DNA of 64,000 nt from Mycolicibacterium mucogenicum DSM 44124 (GCF_005670685.2 NZ_CP062008.1:1674001-1738000); one strand, 5' to 3'. Shown: positions 1 to 10,114, numbered from the stretch's first letter. Numbers and translations: made by a program. Notes: generated by a model from the letters alone, not told the origin.

Positions 1-680
1 TGGTGGCCGGTGATCCGCTACCGAGCGAGCAGTCGCTGTGCGATCAGTTCGGGGTCTCGCGGATCACTGTCCGACGCGCGTTGGCGGACCTGGCCGACCA
101 GGGTCTCATCGAGCGCCGTCACGGCGTGGGTTCCTTTGTCCGGCAGACTGATTCGGCCAGAGTGCCCGAGTTGCGGTCATACTCCGATGCACTGCACCGG
201 ACTCAGTTCGAAACCGATGTCGACGTGATCGAGTTCGATGTCCGGGCGGCGCCGGCCGTCGTCGCGGACGCACTCGGCATCGCGGGGGAGATGCTGCACG
301 TGCTGCGGGTGCGCCGGGAGCGCCGGACCGGCGAGCCGCTGATGGTCACCGAGGCATGGTTGCCTGCCACCCTCGCCGAACCGGTGTCGCCCGTATCTCT
401 CACCGAGAACGCGCTCTACGACCTGTTGTCCGACGCGGGCATCGTGATCGACCGCATGGTGCATGAGCTGACCGCCGAGGTTGCCAGTCCGGCCAACGCC
501 AGGCTGCTCGACGTGGCGATCGGCTCGGCGCTGATCCGCGTCAACCGGTTGGCCTATGCCGCCGGCAGCCCGCATCACTATCTGTCGATCGTGTTGTCGC
601 CCAGCCGAAGCCGAGTGCTGGTCAGTCAATCGCCGGACCAGGCCGGCGGGCTGGCGATCGCCCACGACGTCCGCGGGTAG
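1..680 (+). CDS. GntR/HutC-family transcriptional regulator (5' end outside window)
   Basis: This is a DNA-binding repressor of the GntR family, HutC subfamily. About 226 residues are visible and the frame is open to the left edge, so the true start and the first turn of the winged helix are missing. The helix-turn-helix is clear (PSEQSLCDQFGVSRITVRR), with the wing ending in GVGSFV near residue 45. The rest, from about residue 60, is a UTRA ligand-binding domain (LRVRRERRTGEPLMVTEAWLP). It converges with the ribokinase-like gene 7 bp downstream, which in related loci is sugar or nucleoside linked, so a sugar or nucleoside effector is possible. That is only inference from position. Confidence 0.85.
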   Translation, partial: VAGDPLPSEQSLCDQFGVSRITVRRALADLADQGLIERRHGVGSFVRQTDSARVPELRSYSDALHRTQFETDVDVIEFDVRAAPAVVADALGIAGEMLHVLRVRRERRTGEPLMVTEAWLPATLAEPVSPVSLTENALYDLLSDAGIVIDRMVHELTAEVASPANARLLDVAIGSALIRVNRLAYAAGSPHHYLSIVLSPSRSRVLVSQSPDQAGGLAIAHDVRG

Positions 681-687
681 TGCGCGT

Positions 688-1539
688 TCAGCCCAGCGCG
701 TCCTCGATGACCTCGTCCCGCGGTGCGCAATCGCCGGCACCGGGGGTCAGTGTGGCAAGGGCACCGGCGGTCACGGCGCGCCGGAGGGCATGTGCGGGGT
801 CTGCGGTCCAGCCCGCGGCCAGGACGCCCGCGAAGACGTCGCCCGCGCCCGTGGTGTCGAGCGCTTCCACCTCGGGTGCGGGGACATGCGTCTCGCCGTC
901 GGGCGTGCGGTGCACCGCGCCGTCGGCGCCGCGCGTGATCACCAGGTGTGGGACGGGCCAATGCCATTGGGCCGCTTCGATTTCATTGACGATCACCACG
1001 TCGGTGACGGCCGCCAGCTCGGCGAGCGCGTGCGGATCGGTGCCGGCGGGAGAGGCGTTGAGCACGACGGTGGCGCCGCTGTCCTTCGCCAGCCGCGCCG
1101 CCGCCAGCGCCGTGGCCGGCGGGATTTCCAACTGCAGCAACAGCACATCGCAGTCGGCGACCACCGCGCGAACGTGTGCGGAATCCAGGGTCAGGTGCCC
1201 GTTGGCGCCCGGCGCCACCACGATCATGTTCTCGGCGTTCGCACCGACCATGATCGCCGCGGTGCCGCTCGGGACGGGCAGGCTGACCGTCCCGACGAGT
1301 CCGACACCGTTGTCCTGCAAGTGCTTTCGCAGAGCCGCCCCGGTGGCGTCGGCCCCGAGCGCGGCGACGAGCTGGACGTCGGCACCCGCGCGCGCCGCGG
1401 CGACGGCCTGATTGCCGCCCTTGCCGCCGGGCTCCGAATGCAATGACGACGCCAGCACCGTCTGCCCCGGTCCCGGCAGGTCTGCGAGACCGAACACCAG
1501 ATCCATGTTCACGCTGCCCACGACAGTGATGCGAGTCAC
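688..1539 (-). CDS. rbsK: Ribokinase-like PfkB-family sugar kinase
   Basis: The gene encodes a 283-residue cytoplasmic kinase that would phosphorylate ribose (or a related sugar or nucleoside) with ATP. The first PfkB signature [15 protein letters not shown] lies near residue 38. The second, [11 protein letters not shown] near residue 229, carries the catalytic Asp and the anion hole. The N-terminal GSVNMDLV strand is typical of ribokinase. The start is GTG at 1539 because it leaves the standard short lead-in [11 protein letters not shown]. The length is slightly below the usual 300. It is convergent with the GntR gene, which could regulate it. The fold is sure, but substrate specificity cannot be read from the sequence. 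Confidence 0.85.
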   Translation of the reverse strand: MTRITVVGSVNMDLVFGLADLPGPGQTVLASSLHSEPGGKGGNQAVAAARAGADVQLVAALGADATGAALRKHLQDNGVGLVGTVSLPVPSGTAAIMVGANAENMIVVAPGANGHLTLDSAHVRAVVADCDVLLLQLEIPPATALAAARLAKDSGATVVLNASPAGTDPHALAELAAVTDVVIVNEIEAAQWHWPVPHLVITRGADGAVHRTPDGETHVPAPEVEALDTTGAGDVFAGVLAAGWTADPAHALRRAVTAGALATLTPGAGDCAPRDEVIEDALG

Positions 1540-1583
1540 CGGGCCACCGTAGCCCCGACCGGCCCGAACCGCGGATACCTCGT

Positions 1584-1589
1584 TACCCT
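1584..1589 (+). promoter_or_regulatory. -10 element of proA (leaderless)
   Basis: TACCCT lies 6 nt before the proA ATG. This spacing puts the transcription start at the A of ATG, as in mycobacterial leaderless mRNAs. No Shine-Dalgarno sequence precedes the gene, which agrees. Confidence 0.55.
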
Positions 1590-1595
1590 GGGTTA

Positions 1596-2843
1596 ATGAG
1601 TGTGCACGCAGCTACGGACACCGATCTGCGCCAGCAGGTGCATGACGCCGCCCGGAGGGCCCGCGTCGCGTCGCGCGTGCTGGCCACGCTGACCACCGAA
1701 GCCAAGAACCGCGCGCTGCACGCCGCGGCCGATGCCGTGCTCGCCGCCGCGGACGTGGTGCTCGCCGCCAACTCCGAGGACATCGACGCCGCGCGCGCCG
1801 CCGGCACCGCCGAGGCGATGATCGACCGCCTGGCCCTGAACCCGCAGCGACTCGACGGCATCGCCGCCGGATTGCGGCAGGTCGCCGGGCTGCCGGACCC
1901 CGTGGGCCAGGTGCTGCGCGGCAGCACGCTGCCCAACGGCCTGCAGATTCGTCAGCAGCGGGTGCCGCTCGGCGTGGTCGGCATGGTCTACGAGAGCCGG
2001 CCCAACGTGACGGTCGACGCCTTCGGCCTGGCACTGAAGTCCGGCAACGCGGCGCTGCTGCGCGGGAGCTCGTCGGCGGCCCGGTCGAATGCGGCTCTGG
2101 TCACAGCGCTGCGGGCGGCGCTGGCCGCCGAGGGCCTGCCCGAGGATGCCGTGCAGCTCCTGCCCAGCGAGGACCGCGCCAGTGTCACCCACCTGATCCA
2201 GGCCCGCGGCCTGGTCGACGTGGTGATCCCGCGCGGCGGCGCCGGCCTGATCGACGCCGTGGTCCGCGACGCCACCGTGCCGACCATCGAGACGGGCGTC
2301 GGCAACTGCCACGTCTACGTCCACGAGGCCGCCGATCTCGACACGGCCGAGAGCATCCTGCTGAACTCCAAGACGCGCCGTCCCAGCGTGTGCAACTCGG
2401 CCGAGACGCTGCTGGTGGACCGCGCCATCGCCGACACCGCGCTGCCCCGACTGGTGACCGCCCTGCAGGACGCCGGGGTGACGGTGCACCTGGACCCGAG
2501 CGAAGACGAATTGCGCGCCGAGTTCCTGTCACTGGATATCGCGGTAGCTGTCGTCGACGGGGTCGATGGGGCCATCGCGCACGTCAACGAGTACGGCACC
2601 GGCCACACCGAATCGATTGTCACCACCAATCTTGCTGCGGCCCAGCGGTTCTCCGAACAGGTAGATGCAGCCGCGGTGATGGTCAACGCGTCGACGGCCT
2701 TCACCGACGGTGAGCAGTTCGGCTTCGGCGCCGAGATCGGCATCTCGACCCAGAAGCTGCACGCACGCGGCCCGATGGGGCTGCCGGAACTGACCTCCAC
2801 CAAGTGGATCGTGTGGGGCGACGGCCAGACCCGGCCCGTGTAG
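1596..2843 (+). CDS. proA: Gamma-glutamyl phosphate reductase
   Basis: ProA reduces gamma-glutamyl phosphate to glutamate semialdehyde with NADPH, the second step of proline synthesis, in the cytoplasm. The protein has 415 residues, the normal family length. The aldehyde-dehydrogenase-type catalytic Cys is in [14 protein letters not shown] (about residue 267). Other signatures are [16 protein letters not shown] and the C-terminal [10 protein letters not shown] motif. The ATG start is supported by a -10 element 6 nt upstream. The gene is followed after 12 nt by the MoxR-type ATPase, the same order as in other mycobacteria (Rv2427c-Rv2426c). Confidence 0.97.
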   Translation: MSVHAATDTDLRQQVHDAARRARVASRVLATLTTEAKNRALHAAADAVLAAADVVLAANSEDIDAARAAGTAEAMIDRLALNPQRLDGIAAGLRQVAGLPDPVGQVLRGSTLPNGLQIRQQRVPLGVVGMVYESRPNVTVDAFGLALKSGNAALLRGSSSAARSNAALVTALRAALAAEGLPEDAVQLLPSEDRASVTHLIQARGLVDVVIPRGGAGLIDAVVRDATVPTIETGVGNCHVYVHEAADLDTAESILLNSKTRRPSVCNSAETLLVDRAIADTALPRLVTALQDAGVTVHLDPSEDELRAEFLSLDIAVAVVDGVDGAIAHVNEYGTGHTESIVTTNLAAAQRFSEQVDAAAVMVNASTAFTDGEQFGFGAEIGISTQKLHARGPMGLPELTSTKWIVWGDGQTRPV

Positions 2844-2855
2844 GAGGAGAAGAAC

Positions 2856-3737
2856 TTGAGTACACCCGCTCGTTCGGTGCCGTTGTTCGCGGACATCGAT
2901 GACGTCGCCAAGCGACTCGCCGAAACCGGATACCTGCCCGACACCGCAACGGCCACAGCGGTTTTCCTGGCCGACCGGCTGGGTAAGCCGCTGCTGATCG
3001 AAGGACCGGCGGGCGTCGGTAAGACCGAACTGGCCCGGGCCATCGCCCAGTGCACGGGTTCGGAGCTGGTGCGGCTGCAGTGCTACGAGGGCGTCGACGA
3101 GGCCCGCGCGCTGTACGAGTGGAACCACGCCAAGCAGATCCTGCGGATTCAGTCTGGCCAGCAGTCGGGCGACTGGGACCAGACCAAGATGGACGTGTTC
3201 AGCGAGGAGTTCCTGCTGAGCCGGCCGCTGCTGACGGCCATCCGCCGCACCGAACCCACCGTGCTGCTGATCGACGAGACCGACAAGGCCGACATCGAGA
3301 TCGAAGGCCTGCTGCTGGAAATCCTGTCCGACTTCGCCGTCACCGTGCCAGAACTCGGCACCATCAAGGCGCAGCAGACGCCGCTGGTGGTGCTGACGTC
3401 GAACGCCACCCGTGAACTGTCCGAGGCGCTCAAGCGTCGCTGCCTGTTCCTGCACATCGATTTCCCCGACCCCGACCTGGAACGGCGCATCCTGCTGTCC
3501 CGGGTGCCCGAGCTGCCGGAGAAGATCGCCGACGAGCTGGTCCGGATCATCGGCGTGCTGCGCGGCATGCAGCTCAAGAAGCTGCCGTCGGTCGCCGAGA
3601 CCATCGACTGGGGCCGCACGGTGCTGGCGCTGGGCATGGACACCCTCGACGACGCGATGATCGCCGCCACGCTGGGCGTGGTGCTCAAGCACCAGTCCGA
3701 TCAGCAGCGCGCTGCCGGTGAGCTGAAGCTGAACTAG
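2856..3737 (+). CDS. MoxR-type AAA+ ATPase
   Basis: This 293-residue AAA+ ATPase belongs to the MoxR class, chaperone-like enzymes that work with a von Willebrand factor A partner. Walker A is GPAGVGKTEL (about residue 47) and Walker B is VLLIDETDKAD (about residue 136), followed by a sensor 1 region (VLTSNATREL). The start is TTG at 2856, chosen because a strong AGGAGG stands just upstream and the N-terminus matches relatives. The VWA gene follows after 38 nt with its own ribosome site, so the two probably form a complex. The client protein is unknown. It is the ortholog of Rv2426c by order and motifs. Confidence 0.9.
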   Translation: MSTPARSVPLFADIDDVAKRLAETGYLPDTATATAVFLADRLGKPLLIEGPAGVGKTELARAIAQCTGSELVRLQCYEGVDEARALYEWNHAKQILRIQSGQQSGDWDQTKMDVFSEEFLLSRPLLTAIRRTEPTVLLIDETDKADIEIEGLLLEILSDFAVTVPELGTIKAQQTPLVVLTSNATRELSEALKRRCLFLHIDFPDPDLERRILLSRVPELPEKIADELVRIIGVLRGMQLKKLPSVAETIDWGRTVLALGMDTLDDAMIAATLGVVLKHQSDQQRAAGELKLN

Positions 3738-3775
3738 GCGGCCGGCGAGCGCTTGCGCGAAGAGGAGATGACGTA

Positions 3776-5218
3776 GTGGTAGCTCGAACCCCACCGCAAC
3801 CGCTTGCCCCGCAAGGTATTCCGGGCCACCTCGTGGGGTTCGTCGAAGCCCTGCGCAAGGTGGGCATCAACGTCGGGCCGTCGGAGACGGTCGACGCCGG
3901 CCGGGTGATGGCCACCCTGGGGCTGGGTGACCGCATGGTGCTGCGTGAGGGCCTGGCGTGCGCCGTATTGCGCCGGCCCGACCATCGCGAGACCTACAAC
4001 GCGCTGTTCGACCTGTGGTTCCCCGCGGCCATGGGGGACCGGGCCGTGTTGGAACTCGACGACGACGAAGATCCGGAGAACCGGCCCGACCGGATCCCGC
4101 CCGAGGACGTCGAGGGCATGCGCTCGGCACTCATCGACCTGCTGTCCGACGCCGACATGGCGAACCTCGACGACCGCCTGATGGCGATGATCGCGCAGAT
4201 CGTCGACGCCTACGGCAAGTACAACTCGAGCCGCGGCCCGTCGTACTCCTCGTATCAGGCCCTCAAGGCCATGGGCCTGGACCAGCTCGAGGGCAAGCTC
4301 CTGGCCGGCCTGTTGGCGCCGTACGGCGACGAGCCCACGCCCACGCAAGGGCAGATCGCCAAAGCGATTGCCGCCAAGCGTATTTCGCAACTGCGACACA
4401 TGGTCGAGTCGGAGACCAAGCGGCGCACCGCCGAGCAGATCGGCCGCGACCACGTACAGACCTACGGCATCCCGCAGCTGGCCGAGAACGTCGAATTCCT
4501 CAGGGCGTCAGGCGAACAACTGCGGCAGATGCGCAATGTCGTTGCGCCCCTAGCCCGTACGTTGGCCACCCGCCTGGCGGCGCGTCGCCGTCGCTCCCAT
4601 GCCGGCCAGATCGACCTGCGCAAGACGCTGCGCAAGTCGATGTCGACGGGTGGCGTGCCCATCGACGTCGTCCTCAAGAAGCCGCACCCGGCCCGTCCCG
4701 AGCTGGTGGTGTTGTGCGACGTGTCCGGCTCCGTCGCCGGCTTCAGCCACTTCACCCTGATGCTGGTGCACGCGCTGCGTCAGCAGTTCTCGCGGGTGCG
4801 CGTTTTCGCCTTCATCGACACCACCGACGAGGTCACCGAGCTGTTCGGGCCGGACGCCGACCTGGCCGTCGCGGTGCAGAAGATCACCCGCGAGGCGGCC
4901 GTCTACACCCGGGACGGGCACTCGGACTACGGCCACGCGTTCGTCTCGTTCCTGGACAAGTGGCCCAACGCGCTCTCGCCGCGCACGGCGCTGCTGGTGC
5001 TCGGCGACGGCCGCAACAACTACCGCAACCCGCAGGCCGACCTGCTGGCGCACATGGTGGGCGCCAGCAGGCACGCGCACTGGCTCAACCCCGAGCCCAA
5101 GCACCTGTGGGGCAGCGGCGACTCCGCGACGGCCAAGTACCAGGACGTCATCACCATGCACGAATGCCGGTCGGCCAAGCAGCTCGCCTCGGTGATCGAC
5201 AACCTGCTGCCGGTCTAG
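3776..5218 (+). CDS. VWA domain (CoxE-like) protein, MoxR partner
   Basis: The gene encodes 480 residues. The first ~300 are a helical, charged domain. The C-terminal third is a von Willebrand A domain with an intact MIDAS motif DVSGS (about residue 317), followed by a conserved Thr/Asp region ([12 protein letters not shown]) and [10 protein letters not shown]. CoxE-like proteins pair with MoxR ATPases in assembling or remodelling metalloenzymes or other complexes, and here the ATPase is directly upstream. The GTG start at 3776 follows GAGGAG by about 9 nt. No membrane segment or signal peptide is visible. It is the ortholog of Rv2425c by order. The exact role is not known. Confidence 0.88.
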   Translation: MVARTPPQPLAPQGIPGHLVGFVEALRKVGINVGPSETVDAGRVMATLGLGDRMVLREGLACAVLRRPDHRETYNALFDLWFPAAMGDRAVLELDDDEDPENRPDRIPPEDVEGMRSALIDLLSDADMANLDDRLMAMIAQIVDAYGKYNSSRGPSYSSYQALKAMGLDQLEGKLLAGLLAPYGDEPTPTQGQIAKAIAAKRISQLRHMVESETKRRTAEQIGRDHVQTYGIPQLAENVEFLRASGEQLRQMRNVVAPLARTLATRLAARRRRSHAGQIDLRKTLRKSMSTGGVPIDVVLKKPHPARPELVVLCDVSGSVAGFSHFTLMLVHALRQQFSRVRVFAFIDTTDEVTELFGPDADLAVAVQKITREAAVYTRDGHSDYGHAFVSFLDKWPNALSPRTALLVLGDGRNNYRNPQADLLAHMVGASRHAHWLNPEPKHLWGSGDSATAKYQDVITMHECRSAKQLASVIDNLLPV

Positions 5219-5259
5219 CCGGCGAGGTCCTGCCCCCAAGTTGGCTCCGAACACTGCCG

Positions 5260-5265
5260 TAAGCT
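5260..5265 (+). promoter_or_regulatory. -10 element of nadD
   Basis: TAAGCT lies 8 nt before the nadD GTG at 5274, placing transcription start at or next to the start codon. It supports the GTG rather than the upstream in-frame ATG at 5241. Confidence 0.45.
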
Positions 5266-5273
5266 GGCCAATC

Positions 5274-5903
5274 GTGACTCGACGCAGGCTGGGAGTGATG
5301 GGTGGGACGTTCGATCCCATCCACCATGGACACCTCGTCGCGGCCAGTGAGGTGGCCGACCTGTTCCAGCTCGACGAAGTGGTGTTCGTCCCCACCGGGC
5401 AGCCCTGGCAGAAGCGTGATCGGCATGTCACCGCCGCCGAGGACCGGTACCTGATGACGGTCATCGCGACGGCCGCCAACCCGCGGTTCTCGGTCAGCCG
5501 CGTCGACATCGACCGCGGCGGCCCCACCTACACCAAGGACACCCTGCGGGACCTGGCCCGGCAGAACCCCGACACCGACCTGTTCTTCATCACCGGCGCC
5601 GATGCGCTGGCCTCGATCCTGTCCTGGCAGAACTGGGAGGAGCTGTTCTCCACGGCCCGGTTCATCGGGGTCAGCCGGCCCGGCTACGAGCTGGACGGGA
5701 AACACATCGAGGCGGCGCAGAAAGAACTGCCGGCCGACGCCCTGACCCTGGTCGAGGTGCCTGCGCTGGCCATCTCGTCGAGCGACTGCCGTCGCCGCGC
5801 CCAGGCCAACCGGCCCATCTGGTACCTGGTGCCCGACGGCGTCGTCCAATACGTATCCAAACGTGGGCTCTACCAAGCCACGAACAAGCAGGAGAGTTCA
5901 TGA
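5274..5903 (+). CDS. nadD: Nicotinate-nucleotide adenylyltransferase
   Basis: NadD joins nicotinate mononucleotide and ATP to nicotinate adenine dinucleotide, a late step of NAD synthesis. The protein has 209 residues. The nucleotidyltransferase signature [12 protein letters not shown] is at residues 8-19 and the second motif [10 protein letters not shown] is near the C-terminus. The GTG at 5274 is preferred over ATG 5241 because it leaves the usual short lead-in and follows a -10 element. The stop overlaps the rsfS start by 4 nt (ATGA), so the nadD-rsfS-gpgP-octT run is probably one translationally coupled transcript. Confidence 0.95.
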   Translation: MTRRRLGVMGGTFDPIHHGHLVAASEVADLFQLDEVVFVPTGQPWQKRDRHVTAAEDRYLMTVIATAANPRFSVSRVDIDRGGPTYTKDTLRDLARQNPDTDLFFITGADALASILSWQNWEELFSTARFIGVSRPGYELDGKHIEAAQKELPADALTLVEVPALAISSSDCRRRAQANRPIWYLVPDGVVQYVSKRGLYQATNKQESS

Positions 5904-6313
5904 CCGCCACCCCCGAAGCCCTCAGCATGGCGACGGTCGCCGCCCGCGCGGCGTCCGCCAAGCTGGGCGAGAACATCAGCGTCATCGACGTCTCGGATCA
6001 GTTGGTCATCACCGACTACTTCGTCATCGCTTCGGCGTCCAACGACCGCCAGGTCAACGCCATCGTCGACGAGGTCGAGGAGAAGATGCGCTGGGCGGGC
6101 CACAAGCCGGCCCGTCGCGAGGGCGCCCGCGAGGGCCGCTGGGTGCTGCTCGACTACGTCGACATCGTGGTGCACATCCAGCACCAGGAGGAGCGCGAGT
6201 ACTACGCGCTCGACCGGCTGTGGCGGGACTGTCCGGCCATCGAGGTCGACCTGGATGGTGAGCTGCCGGTGAACCCCGACGGAGACGACGCGTCCGACGA
6301 GGACGGCGAGTGA
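5900..6313 (+). CDS. rsfS: Ribosomal silencing factor RsfS
   Basis: RsfS binds ribosomal protein uL14 on the 50S subunit and blocks joining of the 30S subunit, reducing translation in starvation. The protein has 137 residues with the RsfS/Iojap domain at about 10-115 ([20 protein letters not shown], then [10 protein letters not shown] and [10 protein letters not shown]). An acidic tail ([11 protein letters not shown]) ends it. The start overlaps the nadD stop and its own stop overlaps the GTG of gpgP. The nadD-rsfS pairing is conserved across many bacteria. Confidence 0.95.
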   Translation: MTATPEALSMATVAARAASAKLGENISVIDVSDQLVITDYFVIASASNDRQVNAIVDEVEEKMRWAGHKPARREGAREGRWVLLDYVDIVVHIQHQEEREYYALDRLWRDCPAIEVDLDGELPVNPDGDDASDEDGE

Positions 6314-6978
6314 GGAACCGCCGCCTCCTGCTGCTGCGTCACGGTCAGACGGAGTACAACGCCACCAGCCGGATGCAGGGCCAGCTCGACACCGACCTCA
6401 GTGATCTGGGCCGGGCGCAGGCGGTGGCGGCGGCCGAGGTGCTGGCCAAGCGTCAGCCTCTGGTGATCGTGTCGTCCGATCTGCGTCGGGCCCTCGACAC
6501 CGCGACGACGCTGGGGGACCAGGCCGGCATGCCGGTGTCGATCGACGAGCGGCTGCGCGAGACGCACCTGGGGGACTGGCAGGGCCTGACCCATCACGAG
6601 GTCGACGACATTGCGCCCGGCGCGCGGCTGGCCTGGCGTGACGATGCCCGCTGGGCGCCGCACAACGGCGAGAGCCGGGTGGACGTGGCGAACCGCGCCC
6701 TTCCGGTGGTTCAGGAGCAGCTGCGCAATCTGCCCGAATGGGGTGTCGACGAGGTCGACCGCCCCGTGGTGCTCGTCGCGCACGGCGGGCTGATCGCCGC
6801 GCTGACCGCTGCGTTGCTGGACCTACCGGTGGACAACTGGCCGATCCTCGGCGGCATGGGAAACGCCAGCTGGGTGCAGCTGTCCGGGCACAGTGCCGGA
6901 CTCGCCGACGACGATCCGGTGAAGTGGCGGCTGGACGTCTGGAACGCCTCGGCTCAGGTGGCAAACGATGTCCTCTGA
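6310..6978 (+). CDS. gpgP: Glucosyl-3-phosphoglycerate phosphatase
   Basis: GpgP is a histidine phosphatase that dephosphorylates glucosyl-3-phosphoglycerate to glucosylglycerate, the second step toward methylglucose lipopolysaccharides. The 222-residue protein has the catalytic [10 protein letters not shown] motif at residues 8-17, the acid-base Glu in [12 protein letters not shown] near 80, and the second His in VLVAHGGL near 157. It begins with GTG inside the rsfS stop (GTGA). It is followed, with 11 nt overlap, by octT, which acts later in the same pathway. It was formerly annotated as a phosphoglycerate mutase. Order and neighbours match Rv2419c. Confidence 0.9.
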   Translation: MRNRRLLLLRHGQTEYNATSRMQGQLDTDLSDLGRAQAVAAAEVLAKRQPLVIVSSDLRRALDTATTLGDQAGMPVSIDERLRETHLGDWQGLTHHEVDDIAPGARLAWRDDARWAPHNGESRVDVANRALPVVQEQLRNLPEWGVDEVDRPVVLVAHGGLIAALTAALLDLPVDNWPILGGMGNASWVQLSGHSAGLADDDPVKWRLDVWNASAQVANDVL

Positions 6979-7711
6979 AATGCCCGCGAAGCCCGTTCTC
7001 CTCGTCTTCTGCGACTCGCTGTCCTACTACGGTCCGACCGGCGGTCTGCCGTCCGACGATCCGCGCATCTGGCCGAATATCGTTGCCTCCCAGCTCGGTT
7101 GGGACCTGGAACTGATCGGCCGCATCGGCTGGACCTGTCGCGATGTGTGGTGGGCCGCGACGCAGGATCCGCGGTCGTGGGCGGCGCTGCCGAAGGCCGG
7201 CGCGGTGATCTTCGCGACGTGCGGCATGGACTCGTTGCCGTCACCGTTGCCGACGGCGCTGCGGGAGCTGATCCGCTATGTGCGGCCGCCGTGGCTGCGC
7301 CGCGTCGTGCGGGACGGCTATGGCTGGCTGCAGCCGCGGCTGTCGCCGATCGCCCGGCCCGCGCTGCCGGCGCACCTGACGGTCGAATATCTCGAAGAGA
7401 CCCGCGGGGCAATCGATTTCAACCGTCCCGGCATTCCGTTCGTGGCGACCATCCCGTCGGTGCACATCGCGGAGACCTACGGCAGTTCGCACCGGTGGCG
7501 CGACGCGACCGTCACGGCGATCACCGATTGGGCTGACGCGAAGCAGATTCCGATCGTCGACCTCAAGGCCGCCGTCGGTGACGAGGTGATGTCCGGCCGC
7601 GCCAACCCGGACGGCATCCACTGGAACTTCGAGGCGCACCGTGCCGTCGCCGAACTCATGCTCAAAGGGCTGGCCGAGGCCGGTGTGGTGACGCAGCGGA
7701 CCGACGACTAG
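6968..7711 (+). CDS. octT: Diglucosylglycerate octanoyltransferase (SGNH fold)
   Basis: OctT transfers octanoate to diglucosylglycerate, an early precursor of the polymethylated polysaccharides that hold fatty acids. The 247-residue protein has an SGNH/GDSL fold. The nucleophile block reads FCDSLSYYG at residues 13-21, with Cys in the place of the usual Gly. The oxyanion region contains ATCGMDS and the C-terminal catalytic pair is [10 protein letters not shown]. There is no signal peptide. It overlaps gpgP by 11 nt, so the two are probably co-translated. Identification rests on motifs plus synteny with Rv2418c. Without the synteny I would call it only a GDSL-type hydrolase. Confidence 0.82.
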   Translation: MSSEMPAKPVLLVFCDSLSYYGPTGGLPSDDPRIWPNIVASQLGWDLELIGRIGWTCRDVWWAATQDPRSWAALPKAGAVIFATCGMDSLPSPLPTALRELIRYVRPPWLRRVVRDGYGWLQPRLSPIARPALPAHLTVEYLEETRGAIDFNRPGIPFVATIPSVHIAETYGSSHRWRDATVTAITDWADAKQIPIVDLKAAVGDEVMSGRANPDGIHWNFEAHRAVAELMLKGLAEAGVVTQRTDD

Positions 7712-7713
7712 CC

Positions 7714-8550
7714 ATGGCCGTGGTGGTAGTCACCGACTCGTCGGCTCGCCTTGACCCAGATGAGTTGAAGCGCTGGGACATTCGCGTCGTGCCGCTGCAT
7801 GTGCTGCAGGACGGCACCGATTACCAGGACGGGATCGACCCGATTCCGCAGGACATCCAGGACCGGTCGCATGTGTCCACCTCGGGCGCGGCGCCCGCGG
7901 ATCTGACCGACGTCTACAAGCAGGCGCTGGCTGACAGTGCGGGCGACGGCGTCGTGGCAGTGCATCTCTCGGCCGGTCTGTCGAGCACGTTCAGTTCCGC
8001 CGCGGCCGTGGGCCGTGAGCTGGGTTCATCTGTGCGCGTGGTCAATTCACGCTCGGCGGCGATGGGCGTCGGTTTCGTAGCCCTGGCCGCGGCCCGGGCA
8101 GCAGCGGCCGGCGCGGATCTGGATGCCGTTGAAGCACAGGCGCGTGCGGAATCCGGGCGGCAGCACGGATTCATCGTCGTACACCGCCTGGACAACCTGC
8201 GTCGCAGTGGCCGCATCGGCACCGCGGCCTCCTGGCTCGGTACCGCGTTGTCGCTGAAGCCGTTGCTGCAGTTGGACATCGACGGCCGGCTGGTGCTCGA
8301 TCAGCGGATTCGAACCGTCGCCAAGGCGCACGCCGCGATGATCGAGCGGGTGGTCGCGCTGGTCGGTGACCGGCCCGCATCGATCGCCGTGCACCACGTC
8401 GACAACCACGACGACGCCGCGCAGATCGGCGCCGCCCTGACTTCCCTTCTGCCCCAGGTCGATTCACTCGTGGTGACCGACATGGGGCCGGTGCTGGCGG
8501 TGCACGTCGGCTCCGGGGCCGTCGGCGTGATCGTCAACACGCAGGAGTAG
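7714..8550 (+). CDS. DegV family fatty-acid-binding protein
   Basis: This 278-residue DegV-family protein corresponds to Rv2417c. DegV/FakB proteins bind one fatty acid, usually to present it to a kinase. The signatures are VVTDSSARLDPDEL at the N-terminus, DGIDPI near 45 and SGAAPADLTDVY with the ligand-contacting Ser/Thr region. The LSAGLSSTFSSA and NSRSAAMGVGF loops also bind the carboxylate, and RSGRIG lies near residue 165. It starts 3 nt after the octT stop. No FakA-like kinase is in the window, so the partner is unknown. A link to the fatty acyl-carrying polysaccharide made by its neighbours is plausible but unproven. Confidence 0.85.
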   Translation: MAVVVVTDSSARLDPDELKRWDIRVVPLHVLQDGTDYQDGIDPIPQDIQDRSHVSTSGAAPADLTDVYKQALADSAGDGVVAVHLSAGLSSTFSSAAAVGRELGSSVRVVNSRSAAMGVGFVALAAARAAAAGADLDAVEAQARAESGRQHGFIVVHRLDNLRRSGRIGTAASWLGTALSLKPLLQLDIDGRLVLDQRIRTVAKAHAAMIERVVALVGDRPASIAVHHVDNHDDAAQIGAALTSLLPQVDSLVVTDMGPVLAVHVGSGAVGVIVNTQE

Positions 8551-8562
8551 CTGCCCCGTCAC

Positions 8563-8584
8563 TCTCCGGAAGCTCTCCCGGAGA
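8563..8584 (+). terminator. Weak hairpin after degV
   Basis: TCTCCGG and CCGGAGA form a 7-bp stem with an 8-nt loop, 13 nt after the degV stop. There is no U-tract. The rest of the 178-bp gap holds a small dyad (GAGTA-N6-TACTC at about 8632-8647) that I cannot assign. Confidence 0.3.
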
Positions 8585-8728
8585 TCCGGCCACAACTACG
8601 CGGGTGGCCGCGCGCCGATGGCCGGATTTCGAGTACCCGTCTACTCGCGCTCTGGCGCCGCTGTGGCCGCACTCTGAAATCCCCAGCGGCACTCCATCGC
8701 CGCGAACCCGGATTGAAAGGTGACGACG

Positions 8729-8935
8729 ATGAGCCACACACTGAACCTCGGCTGGACCCACGCCCTGCCGTTTCACGCACCGACCGTGCCCCAGTGGATT
8801 ACCAACATGGAGCGCACCGTCGGCCAGGTCATGCATCGGCTGACCGACGAGCACCACCCCGCGCACCCTGTCTACGAGACGCATTTCGACTTCATCGAAG
8901 ACGCCCTGATGGCGCGCGAAATGTACCGGCTGTGA
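8729..8935 (+). CDS. Small His-rich hypothetical protein
   Basis: This 68-residue ORF is preceded by GAAAGG 8 nt before the ATG at 8729 (a GTG at 8720 is the alternative). The protein is rich in His and aromatic residues (SHTLNLGWTHALPFH, DEHHPAHPVYETHFDF) with no membrane segment, signal or recognised domain. The ribosome site, codon usage and clean boundaries make it a likely real gene. It lies between degV and a convergent oxidoreductase gene 11 bp downstream. I do not recognise a family. The clustered His could bind metal, but that is speculation. Confidence 0.55.
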   Translation: MSHTLNLGWTHALPFHAPTVPQWITNMERTVGQVMHRLTDEHHPAHPVYETHFDFIEDALMAREMYRL

Positions 8936-8946
8936 ACGCTTTTGGA

Positions 8947-9996
8947 CTAGCCGGCGAACCGGCCGGTGACCGGCGGCAGATCTTTGAGCGTCAGGATGCC
9001 CGGTGCGGCGGCCACCACCGCAGGTACTGCGTTGGTGGCCGGCAGCGCGGTGTAGATCATGCCGAGACCGTTGAGGCTGACCTCGCTCCAGTCTTTCGAC
9101 GGCAGGCAGTAGACCACCGTGCGCATGTTGGGCACGCCGAACACCTGGATCACGTGACCGTGCGCCACGGGCTTCGGCGGGGTGACGTGCTCGCCCATGA
9201 TCCAGTTGAAGCCGACGCTGACGACGTTCTTGTCGCCGACCCAGCCGCGGTGGTACCCGTAGACGCTGGCGACCGTGCCCTTCGGGATCTGCATGAACCC
9301 GAGGTCGGAATCCTCGGTCGCGGGGGTGAAGGTGACGTCGAAGGTGATCCGGTCCAGCTGGGCGCCGATGGCGTCGGCCATCATCGCGGCTGACTCGGCG
9401 AACACCTCGCTCTCCAGCCGTACGCTCTCGGCCAGGCCCGGGGTCTCGGGGTCCTTGCCGAAGCCCATCGCGGCCATGGTGCCGGCCGATTCGTAGACGC
9501 CGCAGTCGACCGACTCGGTGATGCGGATTTCGTCGACGCTCTCACACGCACTGGACAGCACCATGCCCATCATGTTCGTCAGGCCGGGGTGTGCACCGCT
9601 GCCGAAGATCGTGGAATTGCCTGCCTCGCAAGCCTTCTGGATACGCGCCAGATCCTCGGTGCTCTGCTTGCCGCCGGTGATCCAGGCTGCGGTCGAACAC
9701 ACGTTGATGCCGGATTCCAGCAGCCGGACCAGCTCGTCGACGCTGGGCCAGATCGGGTTGTAGCAGCAGGCATCCGGCTTGAGCGCCACCAGCTCTTCGA
9801 TGTCGTTGGTGGCCTTGATGCCGGTGGGTTCGGGCCAGCCGGCCAGTTCGGCGGCGTCCACCCCGACCTTCTCGGCGCCGTACGCGTAGACGCCGACCAA
9901 TTCCATGTCGTCACGGGCGATGATGGCGTGCAGGGATCGCTTGCCGATGTTGCCGGTGGTCCACTGGATGACGCGGAGCGGGCGGTCGGTGGTCAT
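8947..9996 (-). CDS. DapB-like NAD(P)-dependent oxidoreductase
   Basis: The gene encodes 349 residues with an N-terminal Rossmann domain (RVIQWTTGNIGKRSLHAI, a GxxGxx-type nucleotide site) like dihydrodipicolinate reductase. The C-terminal domain resembles the 2,4-diaminopentanoate dehydrogenase / amine dehydrogenase group. It is too long to be DapB itself (about 245 residues). Proteins of this kind are multicopy in mycobacteria and their substrates are mostly unknown. The ATG at 9996 has AGGAGG about 6 nt upstream. It is the first gene of the accessory stretch that stands where eis lies in M. tuberculosis. Confidence 0.75.
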   Translation of the reverse strand: MTTDRPLRVIQWTTGNIGKRSLHAIIARDDMELVGVYAYGAEKVGVDAAELAGWPEPTGIKATNDIEELVALKPDACCYNPIWPSVDELVRLLESGINVCSTAAWITGGKQSTEDLARIQKACEAGNSTIFGSGAHPGLTNMMGMVLSSACESVDEIRITESVDCGVYESAGTMAAMGFGKDPETPGLAESVRLESEVFAESAAMMADAIGAQLDRITFDVTFTPATEDSDLGFMQIPKGTVASVYGYHRGWVGDKNVVSVGFNWIMGEHVTPPKPVAHGHVIQVFGVPNMRTVVYCLPSKDWSEVSLNGLGMIYTALPATNAVPAVVAAAPGILTLKDLPPVTGRFAG

Positions 9997-10114
9997 GGAG
10001 GCCTCCTCGTTGGGGCTGTGCTTTCGCTAGACACTATGCCGCAGGTGTCTACCCGGCTTGGAGGGTTCCGGTGGTTGGACGATTCAGCTAACGTCCGCGG
10101 TCAGCTCAGATACG

